Shown here piece after piece: positions 1 through 8,588 of a stretch of 64,000 nt of DNA. Positions within the stretch are counted from its first letter, which is position 1. Every line of letters begins with the position of its first letter. Made by a program: the position numbers and the translations under genes. Location of the stretch: assembly GCF_003286415.2 (NCBI RefSeq), contig NZ_CP043450.1, positions 2,294,001-2,358,000 on the forward strand, in the 5' to 3' direction. Under the pieces are notes generated by a model, which was not told where the DNA came from, searched no databases, and was given only the letters and a program-made list of their open reading frames with translations. Source of the stretch: Mucilaginibacter rubeus. Its GTDB lineage: Bacteria > Bacteroidota > Bacteroidia > Sphingobacteriales > Sphingobacteriaceae.

Positions 1-1
1 T

Positions 2-874
2 TATAAAGACATTCAAAAAGTTAAAAACTTTCCTAACGCCTGTAAAGACGAATTTGGCCGTTTACGCGTAGGTGCGGCTGTTGGTGTAGCTGCTGACAAT
101 ATTGACCGTGTAACCGCACTGGTTAACGCTGGTGTTGATGTGGTTACGGTTGATACAGCTCACGGCCATTCAAAAGGAGTTATTGATATGGTTAAAGCGG
201 TTAAAAAGCTTTACCCAAACCTTCAGGTAATTGCCGGTAACATAGCCACTGGCGATGCTGCCCTTGCCCTTGCCGATGCCGGTGCTGATGCTGTTAAGGT
301 TGGTATTGGTCCGGGTTCAATTTGTACTACCCGTATCATTGCCGGTGTTGGTGTACCTCAGTTATATGCGGTATATGAGTGTGCCAAAGCGCTTGAAGGC
401 CGTGGTATCCCGGTAATTGCCGATGGTGGTATCAAACAAACAGGTGATATTGTAAAAGCTATAGCTGCCGGTGCAAGTTCAATCATGGCGGGTTCATTAT
501 TTGCCGGAGTTGAAGAATCACCAGGCGAAACTATTATATACGAAGGCCGTAAATTTAAATCATACCGTGGTATGGGCTCTGTTGAAGCCATGGCAAAAGG
601 TTCAAAAGACCGTTATTTCCAGGATGAGACTGATGTTGTAACCAAATTGGTTCCTGAAGGTATTGTTGGTCGCGTGCCATTTAAAGGCAGTATGGCCGAA
701 GTTATATTCCAGTACATTGGCGGTTTACGTGCAGGTATGCACTACTGCGGTGCTGCTAATATCGAGGATTTGCAAAAAGCCAAGTTTGTTCGTATCACTG
801 CTGCCGGTATGCGCGAAAGCCATCCGCACGATATTACAATTACTAAAGAAGCACCTAACTATACAAGCAGGTAA
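2..874 (+). CDS. guaB: IMP dehydrogenase, C-terminal part (5' end outside window)
   Basis: IMP dehydrogenase oxidises IMP to XMP with NAD+, the first committed step of GTP synthesis in the cytoplasm. The frame is open from base 2, so about 290 residues of a protein usually near 490 are present; the start and the CBS domains lie upstream. Visible are the barrel strand [10 protein letters not shown], the catalytic loop GPGSICTTR with its active-site Cys, the [17 protein letters not shown] phosphate-binding segment, and the flap region with YRGMGS. The end is intact (TAA), followed within 25 bases by a strong hairpin terminator, so this is the last gene of its transcript. Identification is secure from the catalytic loop. 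Confidence 0.97.
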   Translation, partial: YKDIQKVKNFPNACKDEFGRLRVGAAVGVAADNIDRVTALVNAGVDVVTVDTAHGHSKGVIDMVKAVKKLYPNLQVIAGNIATGDAALALADAGADAVKVGIGPGSICTTRIIAGVGVPQLYAVYECAKALEGRGIPVIADGGIKQTGDIVKAIAAGASSIMAGSLFAGVEESPGETIIYEGRKFKSYRGMGSVEAMAKGSKDRYFQDETDVVTKLVPEGIVGRVPFKGSMAEVIFQYIGGLRAGMHYCGAANIEDLQKAKFVRITAAGMRESHPHDITITKEAPNYTSR

Positions 875-896
875 TTCTATAAAAAGTAAAATCTCA

Positions 897-944
897 TACG
901 CCCTAAAGTTCAATTTATTTGCGAACTTTAGGGCGTATTTGTTT
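897..944 (+). terminator. Intrinsic terminator after guaB
   Basis: A 15-bp stem (arms 897-911 and 923-937, core CCCTAAAGTTC/GAACTTTAGGG) with an 11-base loop is followed by a T-rich tract. It lies just after the guaB stop codon and before the next plus-strand gene. Confidence 0.85.
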
Positions 945-970
945 ACCGAACCTTATCTGCTTGTAATTAA

Positions 971-1579
971 ATGAAATTTCTTGTCCCTGCTTTTTTATTC
1001 CTGTTGTTGTTAGTTGTTATCATTATTGTACGCAAATCTGCCCGGGCAAAAAGTTCCGGTTCTGTTGGGTTGCTCGTTAATCCCGCAGAAAATGACAATG
1101 GCGCTGTAGATATTAATCTAAGTATCGATCATAAAACAAAACTCGATTCATCTACCGTTTATGATTTAAAGGCGACATATAAAAATAAGCTTGTAGGCTT
1201 TAAAATTGAGATCCCAGACAAAGGCAAGCAAAACGAACGGGGATTTGGAAACGGGATTACCATAAAAACCCTTGGCAAACAAAGTGATGATTTCAGAAAT
1301 GCGCTGAGTGATATCTATGGATTGGGTATATCAGCTAAAAAGTTTCCGGAAAAGGTAAACGTTTCCTATGTAGATCTTCACCAATTTGCCAAAAGCTATA
1401 CCCAAAAAAGTATCGAAAATAGTCCATATTCAACTGAATTGAAATTGCTTTTCCAGTCGGATAAAGGAAACCTGGCGGAACTTTATTTAAACATCCGTAA
1501 CGATGAAAAGGTGATGGAGTTTGCCGAAAAAGACGAAGAATACCGGAAGCCGCTGGTGGAGTTTTTAACACAGCAATAA
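971..1579 (+). CDS. Membrane-anchored protein of unknown function
   Basis: I do not recognise this 202-residue protein. Residues 1-21 form a strongly hydrophobic segment followed by RKSARAK, so it is probably anchored by one N-terminal helix with the rest outside the membrane or periplasmic. The remainder is soluble, lysine-rich, without cysteine clusters or obvious repeats. It starts about 26 bases after the guaB terminator stem, so it is probably transcribed separately. The next gene (LOG family) begins 64 bases downstream on the same strand and could be co-transcribed. No function is proposed. Confidence 0.7.
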   Translation: MKFLVPAFLFLLLLVVIIIVRKSARAKSSGSVGLLVNPAENDNGAVDINLSIDHKTKLDSSTVYDLKATYKNKLVGFKIEIPDKGKQNERGFGNGITIKTLGKQSDDFRNALSDIYGLGISAKKFPEKVNVSYVDLHQFAKSYTQKSIENSPYSTELKLLFQSDKGNLAELYLNIRNDEKVMEFAEKDEEYRKPLVEFLTQQ

Positions 1580-1643
1580 ATCGCGCAATTAACAGGTAAC
1601 AAAAGCTTAATTGGGCTTTAAACAAATTTCGTTATCATTGGGC

Positions 1644-2228
1644 ATGAAATCTATTTGTGTATTCTGTGGCGCTAATTTTAATGGCGATGCTGCATTAAAA
1701 CAAGCTATTGAACAACTGGCCGAGGTGATGGTAGGCCGGGACATATCGCTTGTATACGGCGGAGGCAAAGTTGGGGTTATGGGTTTAATAGCCGATGCTG
1801 TTTTAAGCCGGGGAGGAAAAGCCATCGGAATTATCCCTCAGTTTTTGATGGATAAAGAAGTTGGGCACACCGGTTTAACTGAGTTGCATATAGTAGAGAA
1901 CATGCATCAGCGTAAAAAAATGATGAGTGACATGAGCGATGGTATCATCACACTTCCTGGTGGTGTTGGTACGCTTGAAGAGTTTTTTGAGGTATTAACC
2001 TGGCTTCAATTAGGCTTGCATTCGTCGCCGGTAGGTTTGCTTAATGTGAACGGTTTTTACAATCTGTTATTGAAGCAGCTTGATTTTATGGTTGAGCAAC
2101 GCTTTCTTAAATCGGTGAACCGCGATCTGATCATAACCTCAGGAGATGCTATTGAATTGGTAAACCTGATGGATAACTTCAAAGCCACACCTGAAGAGGT
2201 TTGGTTTAAGAATAAGAATCTTACTTAG
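1644..2228 (+). CDS. LOG family protein (TIGR00730-type nucleotide phosphoribohydrolase)
   Basis: A 194-residue Rossmann-fold protein of the LOG family, whose studied members cleave cytokinin riboside monophosphates or other nucleoside 5'-monophosphates, releasing the base. The signature PGGVGTLEEFFE is present, as is the N-terminal glycine-rich strand YGGGKVGVMG and the SICVFCGAN start typical of the family. I chose the ATG at 1644 (MKSICVF) because homologues begin there; the frame stays open back to 1611 without another conserved residue. The bacterial substrate is not settled, so the assignment to a plant-hormone pathway should not be assumed. Confidence 0.9.
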   Translation: MKSICVFCGANFNGDAALKQAIEQLAEVMVGRDISLVYGGGKVGVMGLIADAVLSRGGKAIGIIPQFLMDKEVGHTGLTELHIVENMHQRKKMMSDMSDGIITLPGGVGTLEEFFEVLTWLQLGLHSSPVGLLNVNGFYNLLLKQLDFMVEQRFLKSVNRDLIITSGDAIELVNLMDNFKATPEEVWFKNKNLT

Positions 2229-2321
2229 TTTGCCTGAATACATCTTCAAAACAAATCAGTCCCTACTTGCGGTTTTGTGACAGGAAATTTTCTAAATTAC
2301 ATTTCCTATCTAAAACCAATT

Positions 2322-3950
2322 ATGAATATCGAATTCAATAAAAATGAAGATATTAATAAGCAGCTTGTTTATGAATTAAACACCCGGCTAAACAAAGTAT
2401 ACCAGGGCGGCGGCGAAAAAGCAGCTGCCAAACAAAAGGAAAAAGGAAAAATGCTTGCCCGTGAGCGGGTAAGTTACCTGATTGACAAAGATAAACCATG
2501 GCTGGAGGTTGGCGCTTTTGTTGCCGATGGAATGTATGCAGAGCATGGTGGTTGCCCATCTGGCGGAGTTGTTTGCGGTATCGGGTATATAGCAGGCAGG
2601 CAATGTGTTGTTGTGGCTAACGATGCCACTGTAAAAGCCGGTGCCTGGTTTCCTATAACAGCTAAAAAGAACCTTCGCGCCCAGGAAATAGCTATCGAGA
2701 ACAAATTACCTATCATTTATCTTGTCGATTCGGCTGGCGTTTATTTGCCTTTGCAGGATGAGATTTTTCCTGATAAAGAGCATTTCGGCAGGATTTTTCG
2801 TAACAACGCCGTAATGAGTAGTATGGGTATTATCCAGATTGCCGCTATTATGGGTTCATGCGTTGCCGGCGGTGCTTACCTGCCCATCATGAGCGATGAA
2901 GCGATGATTGTAGAGGGGACTGGTTCAGTTTTCCTGGCGGGGTCATATCTTGTAAAATCGGCTATTGGTGAGGATGTAGATAACGAAACACTCGGCGGTG
3001 CTACTACGCATTGCGAGATCTCGGGCGTTACCGACTATAAGCAACCTAACGATAAAGCGGCGCTTGATTCTATTCGCAATATTATGAGCATGACCGGCGA
3101 TTATACCAAAGCCGGTTTCGACAGGATCCATTCATCGGTTCCGAAACTTGACGAAAAAGAGATTTACGGCATATTGCCGGATAACAGGGAGAAAGCGTAC
3201 GATATGATGGAGATTATCCTTCGCTTGTTGGATAACTCAGAATTTGAGCCTTATAAAGATGGTTACGGCCAATCTATTATCTGCGGGTTGGGCCGGATTG
3301 ATGGTTGGGCTGTGGGGATTGTCGCTAATCAACGTAAGGTAATCAAATCAAAAAAAGGGGAGATGCAGTTTGGCGGCGTGATTTATTCTGATTCGGCAGA
3401 TAAGGCTACCCGGTTTATCATGAACTGTAATCAGAAAAAGATTCCGTTGGTGTTTTTACAGGATGTTACCGGTTTTATGGTAGGCAGCCGGTCGGAGCAG
3501 GGAGGGATTATAAAAGATGGGGCTAAAATGGTGAATGCCGTAGCAAACTCTGTAGTCCCTAAGTTTACCATTGTAGTGGGTAATAGTTATGGAGCTGGCA
3601 ATTATGCTATGTGTGGCAAAGCTTATGATCCGAGATTGATTTATGCCTGGCCATCAGCAAAAATCGCGGTAATGGGAGGCGGTCAAGCTGCTAAAACCCT
3701 GTTACAGATCCAGGCTGCTGGTCTTAAAGCCAAAGGAGAAGAAGTTGATGCAGTAAAAGAAGCTGAACTATTGAAACAAATAACAGATAAATATAATTCC
3801 CAAACTACACCATATTATGCCGCCGCCCGTCTTTGGGTTGATGGGATTATCGATCCGCTTGAAACACGCAAGGTAATATCAATGGGGATTGAAGCTGCTA
3901 ATCACGCGCCTATCGAAAAGGCTTTTAATGTAGGTGTGATACAGACGTAA
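2322..3950 (+). CDS. Acyl-CoA carboxylase carboxyltransferase (MccB-like)
   Basis: The 542-residue product is a biotin-dependent carboxyltransferase with the two crotonase-fold halves. It transfers CO2 from carboxybiotin to an acyl-CoA. Segments such as VDSAGVYLPLQDEIFPD, HFGRIF and MGSCVAGGAYLPIMSDEA resemble methylcrotonyl-CoA carboxylase beta (leucine degradation) more than propionyl-CoA carboxylase beta. The second half carries QDVTGFMVG, GAGNYAMCG and AVMGGGQAAKTLLQIQ. The ATG at 2322 (MNIEFNKNED) is preferred over a GTG at 2277. No biotin carboxylase or biotin carrier gene lies next to it, so the partner must be elsewhere. The exact acyl-CoA is inferred only. Confidence 0.9.
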   Translation: MNIEFNKNEDINKQLVYELNTRLNKVYQGGGEKAAAKQKEKGKMLARERVSYLIDKDKPWLEVGAFVADGMYAEHGGCPSGGVVCGIGYIAGRQCVVVANDATVKAGAWFPITAKKNLRAQEIAIENKLPIIYLVDSAGVYLPLQDEIFPDKEHFGRIFRNNAVMSSMGIIQIAAIMGSCVAGGAYLPIMSDEAMIVEGTGSVFLAGSYLVKSAIGEDVDNETLGGATTHCEISGVTDYKQPNDKAALDSIRNIMSMTGDYTKAGFDRIHSSVPKLDEKEIYGILPDNREKAYDMMEIILRLLDNSEFEPYKDGYGQSIICGLGRIDGWAVGIVANQRKVIKSKKGEMQFGGVIYSDSADKATRFIMNCNQKKIPLVFLQDVTGFMVGSRSEQGGIIKDGAKMVNAVANSVVPKFTIVVGNSYGAGNYAMCGKAYDPRLIYAWPSAKIAVMGGGQAAKTLLQIQAAGLKAKGEEVDAVKEAELLKQITDKYNSQTTPYYAAARLWVDGIIDPLETRKVISMGIEAANHAPIEKAFNVGVIQT

Positions 3951-3990
3951 CTTTAAGTGATTAGAGGTTGGAGATAAGAGATTAGTAAAA

Positions 3991-4030
3991 GAAAAAGCGC
4001 CATTCTGGATCCCGGAATGGCGCTTTTTTG
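3991..4030. terminator. Bidirectional terminator between convergent genes
   Basis: The stem AAAAAGCGCCATTC/GAATGGCGCTTTTT with a short loop around 4007-4014 has A-tract and T-tract flanks, so it can end both the carboxyltransferase transcript and the minus-strand lipoprotein transcript. Confidence 0.85.
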
Positions 4031-4040
4031 AAATCTTGTT

Positions 4041-4781
4041 TTATCCTCTATGTCTTTTATGCTTTTTCTTTGAAGAGCTTGAGGACGATGAACTTTGCTT
4101 TTCGGATGATTTTTTCTCCTCAGTTTTAGCAGGTTGATTGTCGGATGCTTTATTGCTTACATCAGTCGAGTCTTTACTCAGTTGTTTTACCGTGAATTCA
4201 TTGCCGCGTAAGCCATATTCCAACTGCCGTTTAGCGCCCGAAGGCTTTGCCTCCTTACCGGTGCCATTGAATATCGGGAACTCACGCATCAGCTTACCAT
4301 CCCTGATATAAAAGTTATCGTTACCACGATAGCCCTTACGCTGTGAACTTGTTAGCTTTGGAAAGTCGAGCTTGTTTGCTTTGTTGTTGTTAAATTCAAA
4401 GGCATAGATTGATGCGTAATTTGTTGTGTCTTTTGATTTAGCCTGGATTAGGATCTCAGGGTTACCATCCACATCCATGTCCGAATTGTAAACATCAACA
4501 ATAGCACCATCCAGGTCACCGGTGGTTGTGGTGTATTTAATAGCTGCAGAATCCGAATGTAATATCATGAATGACCCGGCTTCTTCGGCACCACGCCCCC
4601 AGCTTAAAACATCATAGCTTTGCCCAGGCGATACCTCTATCAGTTTGTGAAACCTGAAAGGCGCCATCAATTCCGGCTTTTTAGGTGCCGTGGGAGCGGC
4701 TGGCGTTTTTGTTTCCTGCCTGCCGCATCCTGCCATTAATGCGCTCATCGCAAACGCAAAAAGGTAAAGCCTGTTAGTCAT
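4041..4781 (-). CDS. Lipoprotein with Ser-rich, basic C-terminal tail; unknown function
   Basis: A 246-residue protein with a lipoprotein signal: hydrophobic residues 4-17 and lipobox LMAGC, the Cys being residue 19. The mature part has one stretch resembling FG-GAP/VCBS-type beta repeats (DMDVDGNPEILIQ), seen in surface beta-propellers, but only one clear copy is visible. The last 40 residues are low complexity: Lys/Glu/Ser, then a run of eight serines, then KKKHKRHRG. It lies 17 bases downstream of the GH20 hexosaminidase gene on the same strand and may be co-transcribed with it, which would suit an envelope role. No function can be assigned. Confidence 0.75.
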   Translation of the reverse strand: MTNRLYLFAFAMSALMAGCGRQETKTPAAPTAPKKPELMAPFRFHKLIEVSPGQSYDVLSWGRGAEEAGSFMILHSDSAAIKYTTTTGDLDGAIVDVYNSDMDVDGNPEILIQAKSKDTTNYASIYAFEFNNNKANKLDFPKLTSSQRKGYRGNDNFYIRDGKLMREFPIFNGTGKEAKPSGAKRQLEYGLRGNEFTVKQLSKDSTDVSNKASDNQPAKTEEKKSSEKQSSSSSSSSKKKHKRHRG

Positions 4782-4798
4782 ATTTTATATAGTTCAAC

Positions 4799-7102
4799 TT
4801 AGTTGTACAATGTATCCGGCGTTAACTCGGCCTTTGTTTTGCCCGGAGCGGTTATAAACAGCTTCAGCGAAACAGGACCGGTTCCCTGGTCAAAATATTT
4901 TACGGTTACTTTATGGTAGCCTTTTAATAACGGAGCGGCACCCATTTCCTCATTCATCCCATGTTTTCCATCGTTGTTAACTACTGGCTGATCGTCAATT
5001 AATAAAACCGAACCACCTGCAGACAACGTCGAGAAGCCGTAAACTCCATCAGCATCAATATTAACAAATCCTGTATAAATTACACCGTATTTGCTCTTAT
5101 TTTTTCTCAGATCGGCAGTATTAAAGGTTTTGGTTACTCCGCTATCGGCAGGCATACCACCTAATTGATTGGTGCTGGTATATAATCCGGGATAAACCTG
5201 GTACTTAACTCCGTTTGCAGCACCTGTATAAGTAACGGCGGCCATTGGCGCTTTATTATAAACCAATGTACGGGTAACGTTACTGCGCTTGCCTGATGGG
5301 GTAATTACAATAGTTTGTAATTCGCGGTATTGACCATCAGGTACATCAAAATTTAACGGAGTTGTATAAATCAGGTCTGTTTCGCGAGGGGTGTAACCAT
5401 CAATAGTATAGTGAACTTTAGCTCCCTCAACTGATGGTTTTAATACAGATGTCAATTTACTACCTATCATTACTGTATCTTTTGCGCCAATGGCAGTTGG
5501 TACGTGATAATCAAAACCGTTTTTATCCAGCCATGCTAAATGGCCCGGTAAACGGGTATCGGCAAAATCAGTATAGTTTTTATTAGCCATCGGTGACCAG
5601 GCCACTTCCGATAGAGCGAGTAACCTCGGTAATAGCATAAACTCTACCTTGGCATCTGTAGCTATATATTCTGTCCATAAATTAGCCTGCACACCTTTAA
5701 TGTATTTCTGCTCATCTGGTGATAATACAGCAGGGGTAGGGTTATAGCTGTAAATTTTCGAAAGCGGTTCGTTTCCACCAATGCTCAATGGCTCCTGGCT
5801 TGGTTTACCCTGGCCATGGTCAATATATAAACCGTTACTTCCCGGCGTCATGATCACATCATGTTTTTGTTGCGCTGCCGCTATACCACCGTCTTCACCT
5901 CGCCAGCTCATTACCGTAGCGTTAGGGGCAAGGCCTCCCTCTAAAATCTCATCCCAACCGATAATGCTCCTGCCTTTTGAGTTTAAAAACTTCTCTATAC
6001 GTTGTATGAAATAGCTTTGCAGCGCGTGCTCGTCTTTAAGCTTTAATTTTTTGATTAATTGCTGGCAAAAAGCAGAGTTCTTCCAGGCATCTTTTGGCGC
6101 TTCGTCACCACCAATATGGATATACTTACTCGGGAAAAGTGCCATTACTTCCGTCAACACATCCTGTAAAAAGGCAAATGTTTTTTCGTTAGGGCAATAA
6201 ATGTCATTGAATACACCCCAGGTTTCGGCAGGTTTGTATGTTTTTGACGGGTCGCAGCTTAACTCAGGATAAGCGGCAAGTGCAGCTTGCGAGTGGCCAG
6301 GCATTTCAATTTCCGGAACAATGGTAATGAACCTGTCGGATGCGTATTTTACCACTTCCCTGATTTGATCCTGTGTATAAAAGCCTCCATACGGAGTTCC
6401 GTCAAACTGCTGCGGTGTACGGTCATGGTAACCGCCAATAAGCGTTTGTGCACGCATGCTGCTGATTTGCGTAAGCTTAGGATATTTTTTGATCTCAATG
6501 CGCCAGCCTTGGTCTTCGGTCAGGTGCCAGTGAAAAGTGTTCAATTTGTAAGCCGCTAATAGGTCAATATATTTCTTAACCATCTCCACGCCAAAAAAGT
6601 GACGCCCAACATCAAGCATAGCACCCCTGTAGCCAAAACGCGGGTAATCTTCAACCTGCACACATGGCAGCTTAATAGTTGCAGCGTGTTCGGCCGGCAT
6701 CAACTGAAGCAGGGTTTGTACGCCGTAAAATAGTCCGGCACCTTTGCCTGCAACAATGACCTGCTGCGGTGTAATGGTTAAACGATATCCTTCGGCGGGT
6801 AAGCCGTCGGTACCGGCGGTGGTAAGGGTGATAACGTTTGTGCTTGTACCGCTTTTAACAATAACAGGCTTGTTATAAGCCTGGTTATTAGCCAGGTAGT
6901 CTTTGAAGAATACAACGGCTTTGTTTGAAGGCGTGTCCGCCTGGATGGTGGTTTCCTGGCTCAAAACAAATTGTCCGGGAGCTTTTTTTAATGAAACAGG
7001 GGCGGGGATGATACCCAGATTTGGGTCGCTGTTTTGCGCGTTTACAGTGGCTGTACTAACTGCAAGCGCGGCAAGCAGTATCAAAGAGGCCTTCTTATAC
7101 AT
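4799..7102 (-). CDS. GH20 beta-N-acetylhexosaminidase with C-terminal PA14 domain
   Basis: A 767-residue exported enzyme that releases terminal beta-linked GlcNAc/GalNAc from glycans such as chitin oligosaccharides or glycoproteins. A signal peptide covers residues 1-22 (ending VNAQ). The order is: GH20 N-terminal alpha/beta domain (about 30-150), catalytic barrel (about 155-510) with HWHLTEDQGWR and the catalytic pair D333-E334 in HIGGDEAPK, a small beta-sandwich of the chitobiase C-terminal type (about 535-610, TIDGYTPR), then a PA14-like domain (about 625-760, containing FVNIDADGVYGFSTLSAGGS and LLIDDQP). PA14 domains often bind sugars. Family and catalytic residues are clear; the natural glycan is unknown. 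Confidence 0.95.
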   Translation of the reverse strand: MYKKASLILLAALAVSTATVNAQNSDPNLGIIPAPVSLKKAPGQFVLSQETTIQADTPSNKAVVFFKDYLANNQAYNKPVIVKSGTSTNVITLTTAGTDGLPAEGYRLTITPQQVIVAGKGAGLFYGVQTLLQLMPAEHAATIKLPCVQVEDYPRFGYRGAMLDVGRHFFGVEMVKKYIDLLAAYKLNTFHWHLTEDQGWRIEIKKYPKLTQISSMRAQTLIGGYHDRTPQQFDGTPYGGFYTQDQIREVVKYASDRFITIVPEIEMPGHSQAALAAYPELSCDPSKTYKPAETWGVFNDIYCPNEKTFAFLQDVLTEVMALFPSKYIHIGGDEAPKDAWKNSAFCQQLIKKLKLKDEHALQSYFIQRIEKFLNSKGRSIIGWDEILEGGLAPNATVMSWRGEDGGIAAAQQKHDVIMTPGSNGLYIDHGQGKPSQEPLSIGGNEPLSKIYSYNPTPAVLSPDEQKYIKGVQANLWTEYIATDAKVEFMLLPRLLALSEVAWSPMANKNYTDFADTRLPGHLAWLDKNGFDYHVPTAIGAKDTVMIGSKLTSVLKPSVEGAKVHYTIDGYTPRETDLIYTTPLNFDVPDGQYRELQTIVITPSGKRSNVTRTLVYNKAPMAAVTYTGAANGVKYQVYPGLYTSTNQLGGMPADSGVTKTFNTADLRKNKSKYGVIYTGFVNIDADGVYGFSTLSAGGSVLLIDDQPVVNNDGKHGMNEEMGAAPLLKGYHKVTVKYFDQGTGPVSLKLFITAPGKTKAELTPDTLYN

Positions 7103-7330
7103 AATTTATAAATCAGGTTAGTGTGAGCCCGTAAGATAAAACTTTTTAAAAAAATATAAAAAGTTTTGGCGAGTAAAAAGTTTGTTCAATAATTCATTAG
7201 GTATTTGTCTGAACTCGAATTTGCATAATTACTGGAATTAATAGAACGCTCTAAGTAAATTCAAAAGAACCTTGTACACGTTTGATACGAGTTTAGACAA
7301 CAGTATCCAAAGTGAAATACTGTACATACG
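7103..7330. other. AT-rich upstream region of the GH20 gene
   Basis: No gene is supported here. The stretch is AT-rich and should hold the promoter of the minus-strand hexosaminidase gene, but I could not pick one convincing TAnnTTTG box. Confidence 0.5.
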
Positions 7331-7455
7331 AAAAATCGCCCCAAATCCCGGTTCTGAATTTGGGCGTTACCTGCGGCCCGGGCTGTACGCTCATACTGCA
7401 CAGGGCCTTAGCCACTTGGCCGGTATCCGCTGCCATCCCTAACGCAAGTGCCGAA
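7331..7455 (-). ncRNA. Candidate structured RNA or REP-like element with three hairpins
   Basis: A GC-rich block in an otherwise AT-rich gap folds into three consecutive hairpins. Stem 1 is 7337-7346 with 7358-7366 (one bulge). Stem 2 is 7375-7379 plus 7383-7388 with 7398-7407. Stem 3 is 7413-7418 with 7445-7450 (CACTTG/CAAGTG). Read on the minus strand, the only imperfect pair in stem 2 becomes a U-G wobble, and stem 1 is followed by ATTTTT, like an intrinsic terminator. The order would then be 5' stem 3, stem 2, stem 1 plus T-tract. A weak plus-strand open frame crosses it but has no recognisable product. It could be a small RNA or a dispersed repeat; I cannot tell which. Confidence 0.4.
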
Positions 7456-7483
7456 AGTTTGATAAATGATATTGCCCCTAATA

Positions 7484-7515
7484 AAAAAAGCGATAGTGTT
7501 AACTATCGCTTTTTG
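7484..7515 (-). terminator. Intrinsic terminator after trxB
   Basis: A stem AAAAGCGATAGT/ACTATCGCTTTT with a 4-base loop, flanked by A and T tracts, sits about 45 bases past the trxB stop on the minus strand. Confidence 0.8.
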
Positions 7516-7558
7516 AGGCTAAGAAACTAATCTCTTACCTCCAATCTCTAACCACTAA

Positions 7559-8515
7559 TTACGCTGTTACCACATGCTCTTTGGCTGCCAGGTAACGCTC
7601 TGCGTCAATGGCGGCCATACAACCGGTGCCTGCTGCTGTTACAGCCTGACGGTAAATGTGATCTTGGGCATCGCCGGCACAAAATACGCCTTCAACATTG
7701 GTTTCGGTCGAACCCGGACGGGTAATGATATAACCTGTTTCGTCCATGTGTAACCAGCCTTTAAAGATATCGGTATTAGGATGGTGACCAATTGCTACGA
7801 AGAAGCCGGTAACATCAAGATCAGTTTCGGCATTGGTTTGGTTATTGATCACTTTAACACCGGTAACGCTTTGGCCGTCACCTAAAATTTCTTTGGTTTC
7901 GGTATTATATAAAATTTCGATGTTCGGCGTATTCAATACACGGTGAACCATCGCTTTTGAAGCGCGGAACTCATCCCTGCGAACAATCATATATACCTTA
8001 CGGGCCAATTTAGCTAAGTAGGTAGCTTCTTCGGCAGCGGTATCACCGGCGCCAACAATAGCTACATCCTGGCCTTTAAAGAAAAAGCCATCGCAAACAG
8101 CACAGGCAGAAACACCAAAACCGCTGTATTTTTGCTCTGACTCCAAACCAAGCCATTTAGCCGAAGCTCCTGTTGAAATAATTACAGTATCGGCAGTGAT
8201 GGTTTTTACATCATCTACTACAACTTTATGGGGCAAACTTGAAAAATCAACAGAACTTACATAACCAAAACGGATTTCGGTACCCAGGCGTTCAGCTTGT
8301 TTACGGAAATCTTCCATCAACTCCGGGCCCATAATTCCCTGTGGGTATCCAGGGAAGTTTTCAACTTCGGTAGTTTGTGTAAGCTGACCGCCGGCCAGTA
8401 AACCGGTGTACATAACAGGTTTAAGATCAGCACGGGAAGCATATATAGCTGCAGTGTAACCTGCAGGACCTGATCCAATGATCAGGCATTTTACGTGTTC
8501 AGTTTCTTGAGACAT
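7559..8515 (-). CDS. trxB: Thioredoxin reductase
   Basis: A 318-residue FAD- and NADPH-dependent thioredoxin reductase that keeps thioredoxin reduced in the cytoplasm. It has the FAD-binding GSGPAGYTAAIYASR near the N-terminus, the redox motif C138-A-V-C141-D-G, the NADPH-binding GAGDTAAEEATYLA, and a C-terminal FAD motif GVFCAGDAQD. Many homologues have CATC; here the second position is Val. The ATG at 8515 (MSQETEHVKC) fits the family better than the in-frame upstream start at 8581. It is followed by its own terminator, and the M19 peptidase gene lies upstream on the same strand with about 70 bases between. Confidence 0.97.
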   Translation of the reverse strand: MSQETEHVKCLIIGSGPAGYTAAIYASRADLKPVMYTGLLAGGQLTQTTEVENFPGYPQGIMGPELMEDFRKQAERLGTEIRFGYVSSVDFSSLPHKVVVDDVKTITADTVIISTGASAKWLGLESEQKYSGFGVSACAVCDGFFFKGQDVAIVGAGDTAAEEATYLAKLARKVYMIVRRDEFRASKAMVHRVLNTPNIEILYNTETKEILGDGQSVTGVKVINNQTNAETDLDVTGFFVAIGHHPNTDIFKGWLHMDETGYIITRPGSTETNVEGVFCAGDAQDHIYRQAVTAAGTGCMAAIDAERYLAAKEHVVTA

Positions 8516-8588
8516 TTTATTATAAATGAGTTGCGAATTTACGATTTTAAGCGCATAAGGCAAAGCGCATATCGTCAACAAAGTGACA

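Noticed and set aside
2277..2321. Upstream GTG start for the carboxyltransferase
   Set aside because: The extra 15 residues have no counterpart in the family and the ATG at 2322 begins a normal N-terminus.
7312..7530. 72-codon plus-strand open frame between trxB and the GH20 gene
   Set aside because: It runs through three hairpins and the trxB terminator, with no protein-like pattern.
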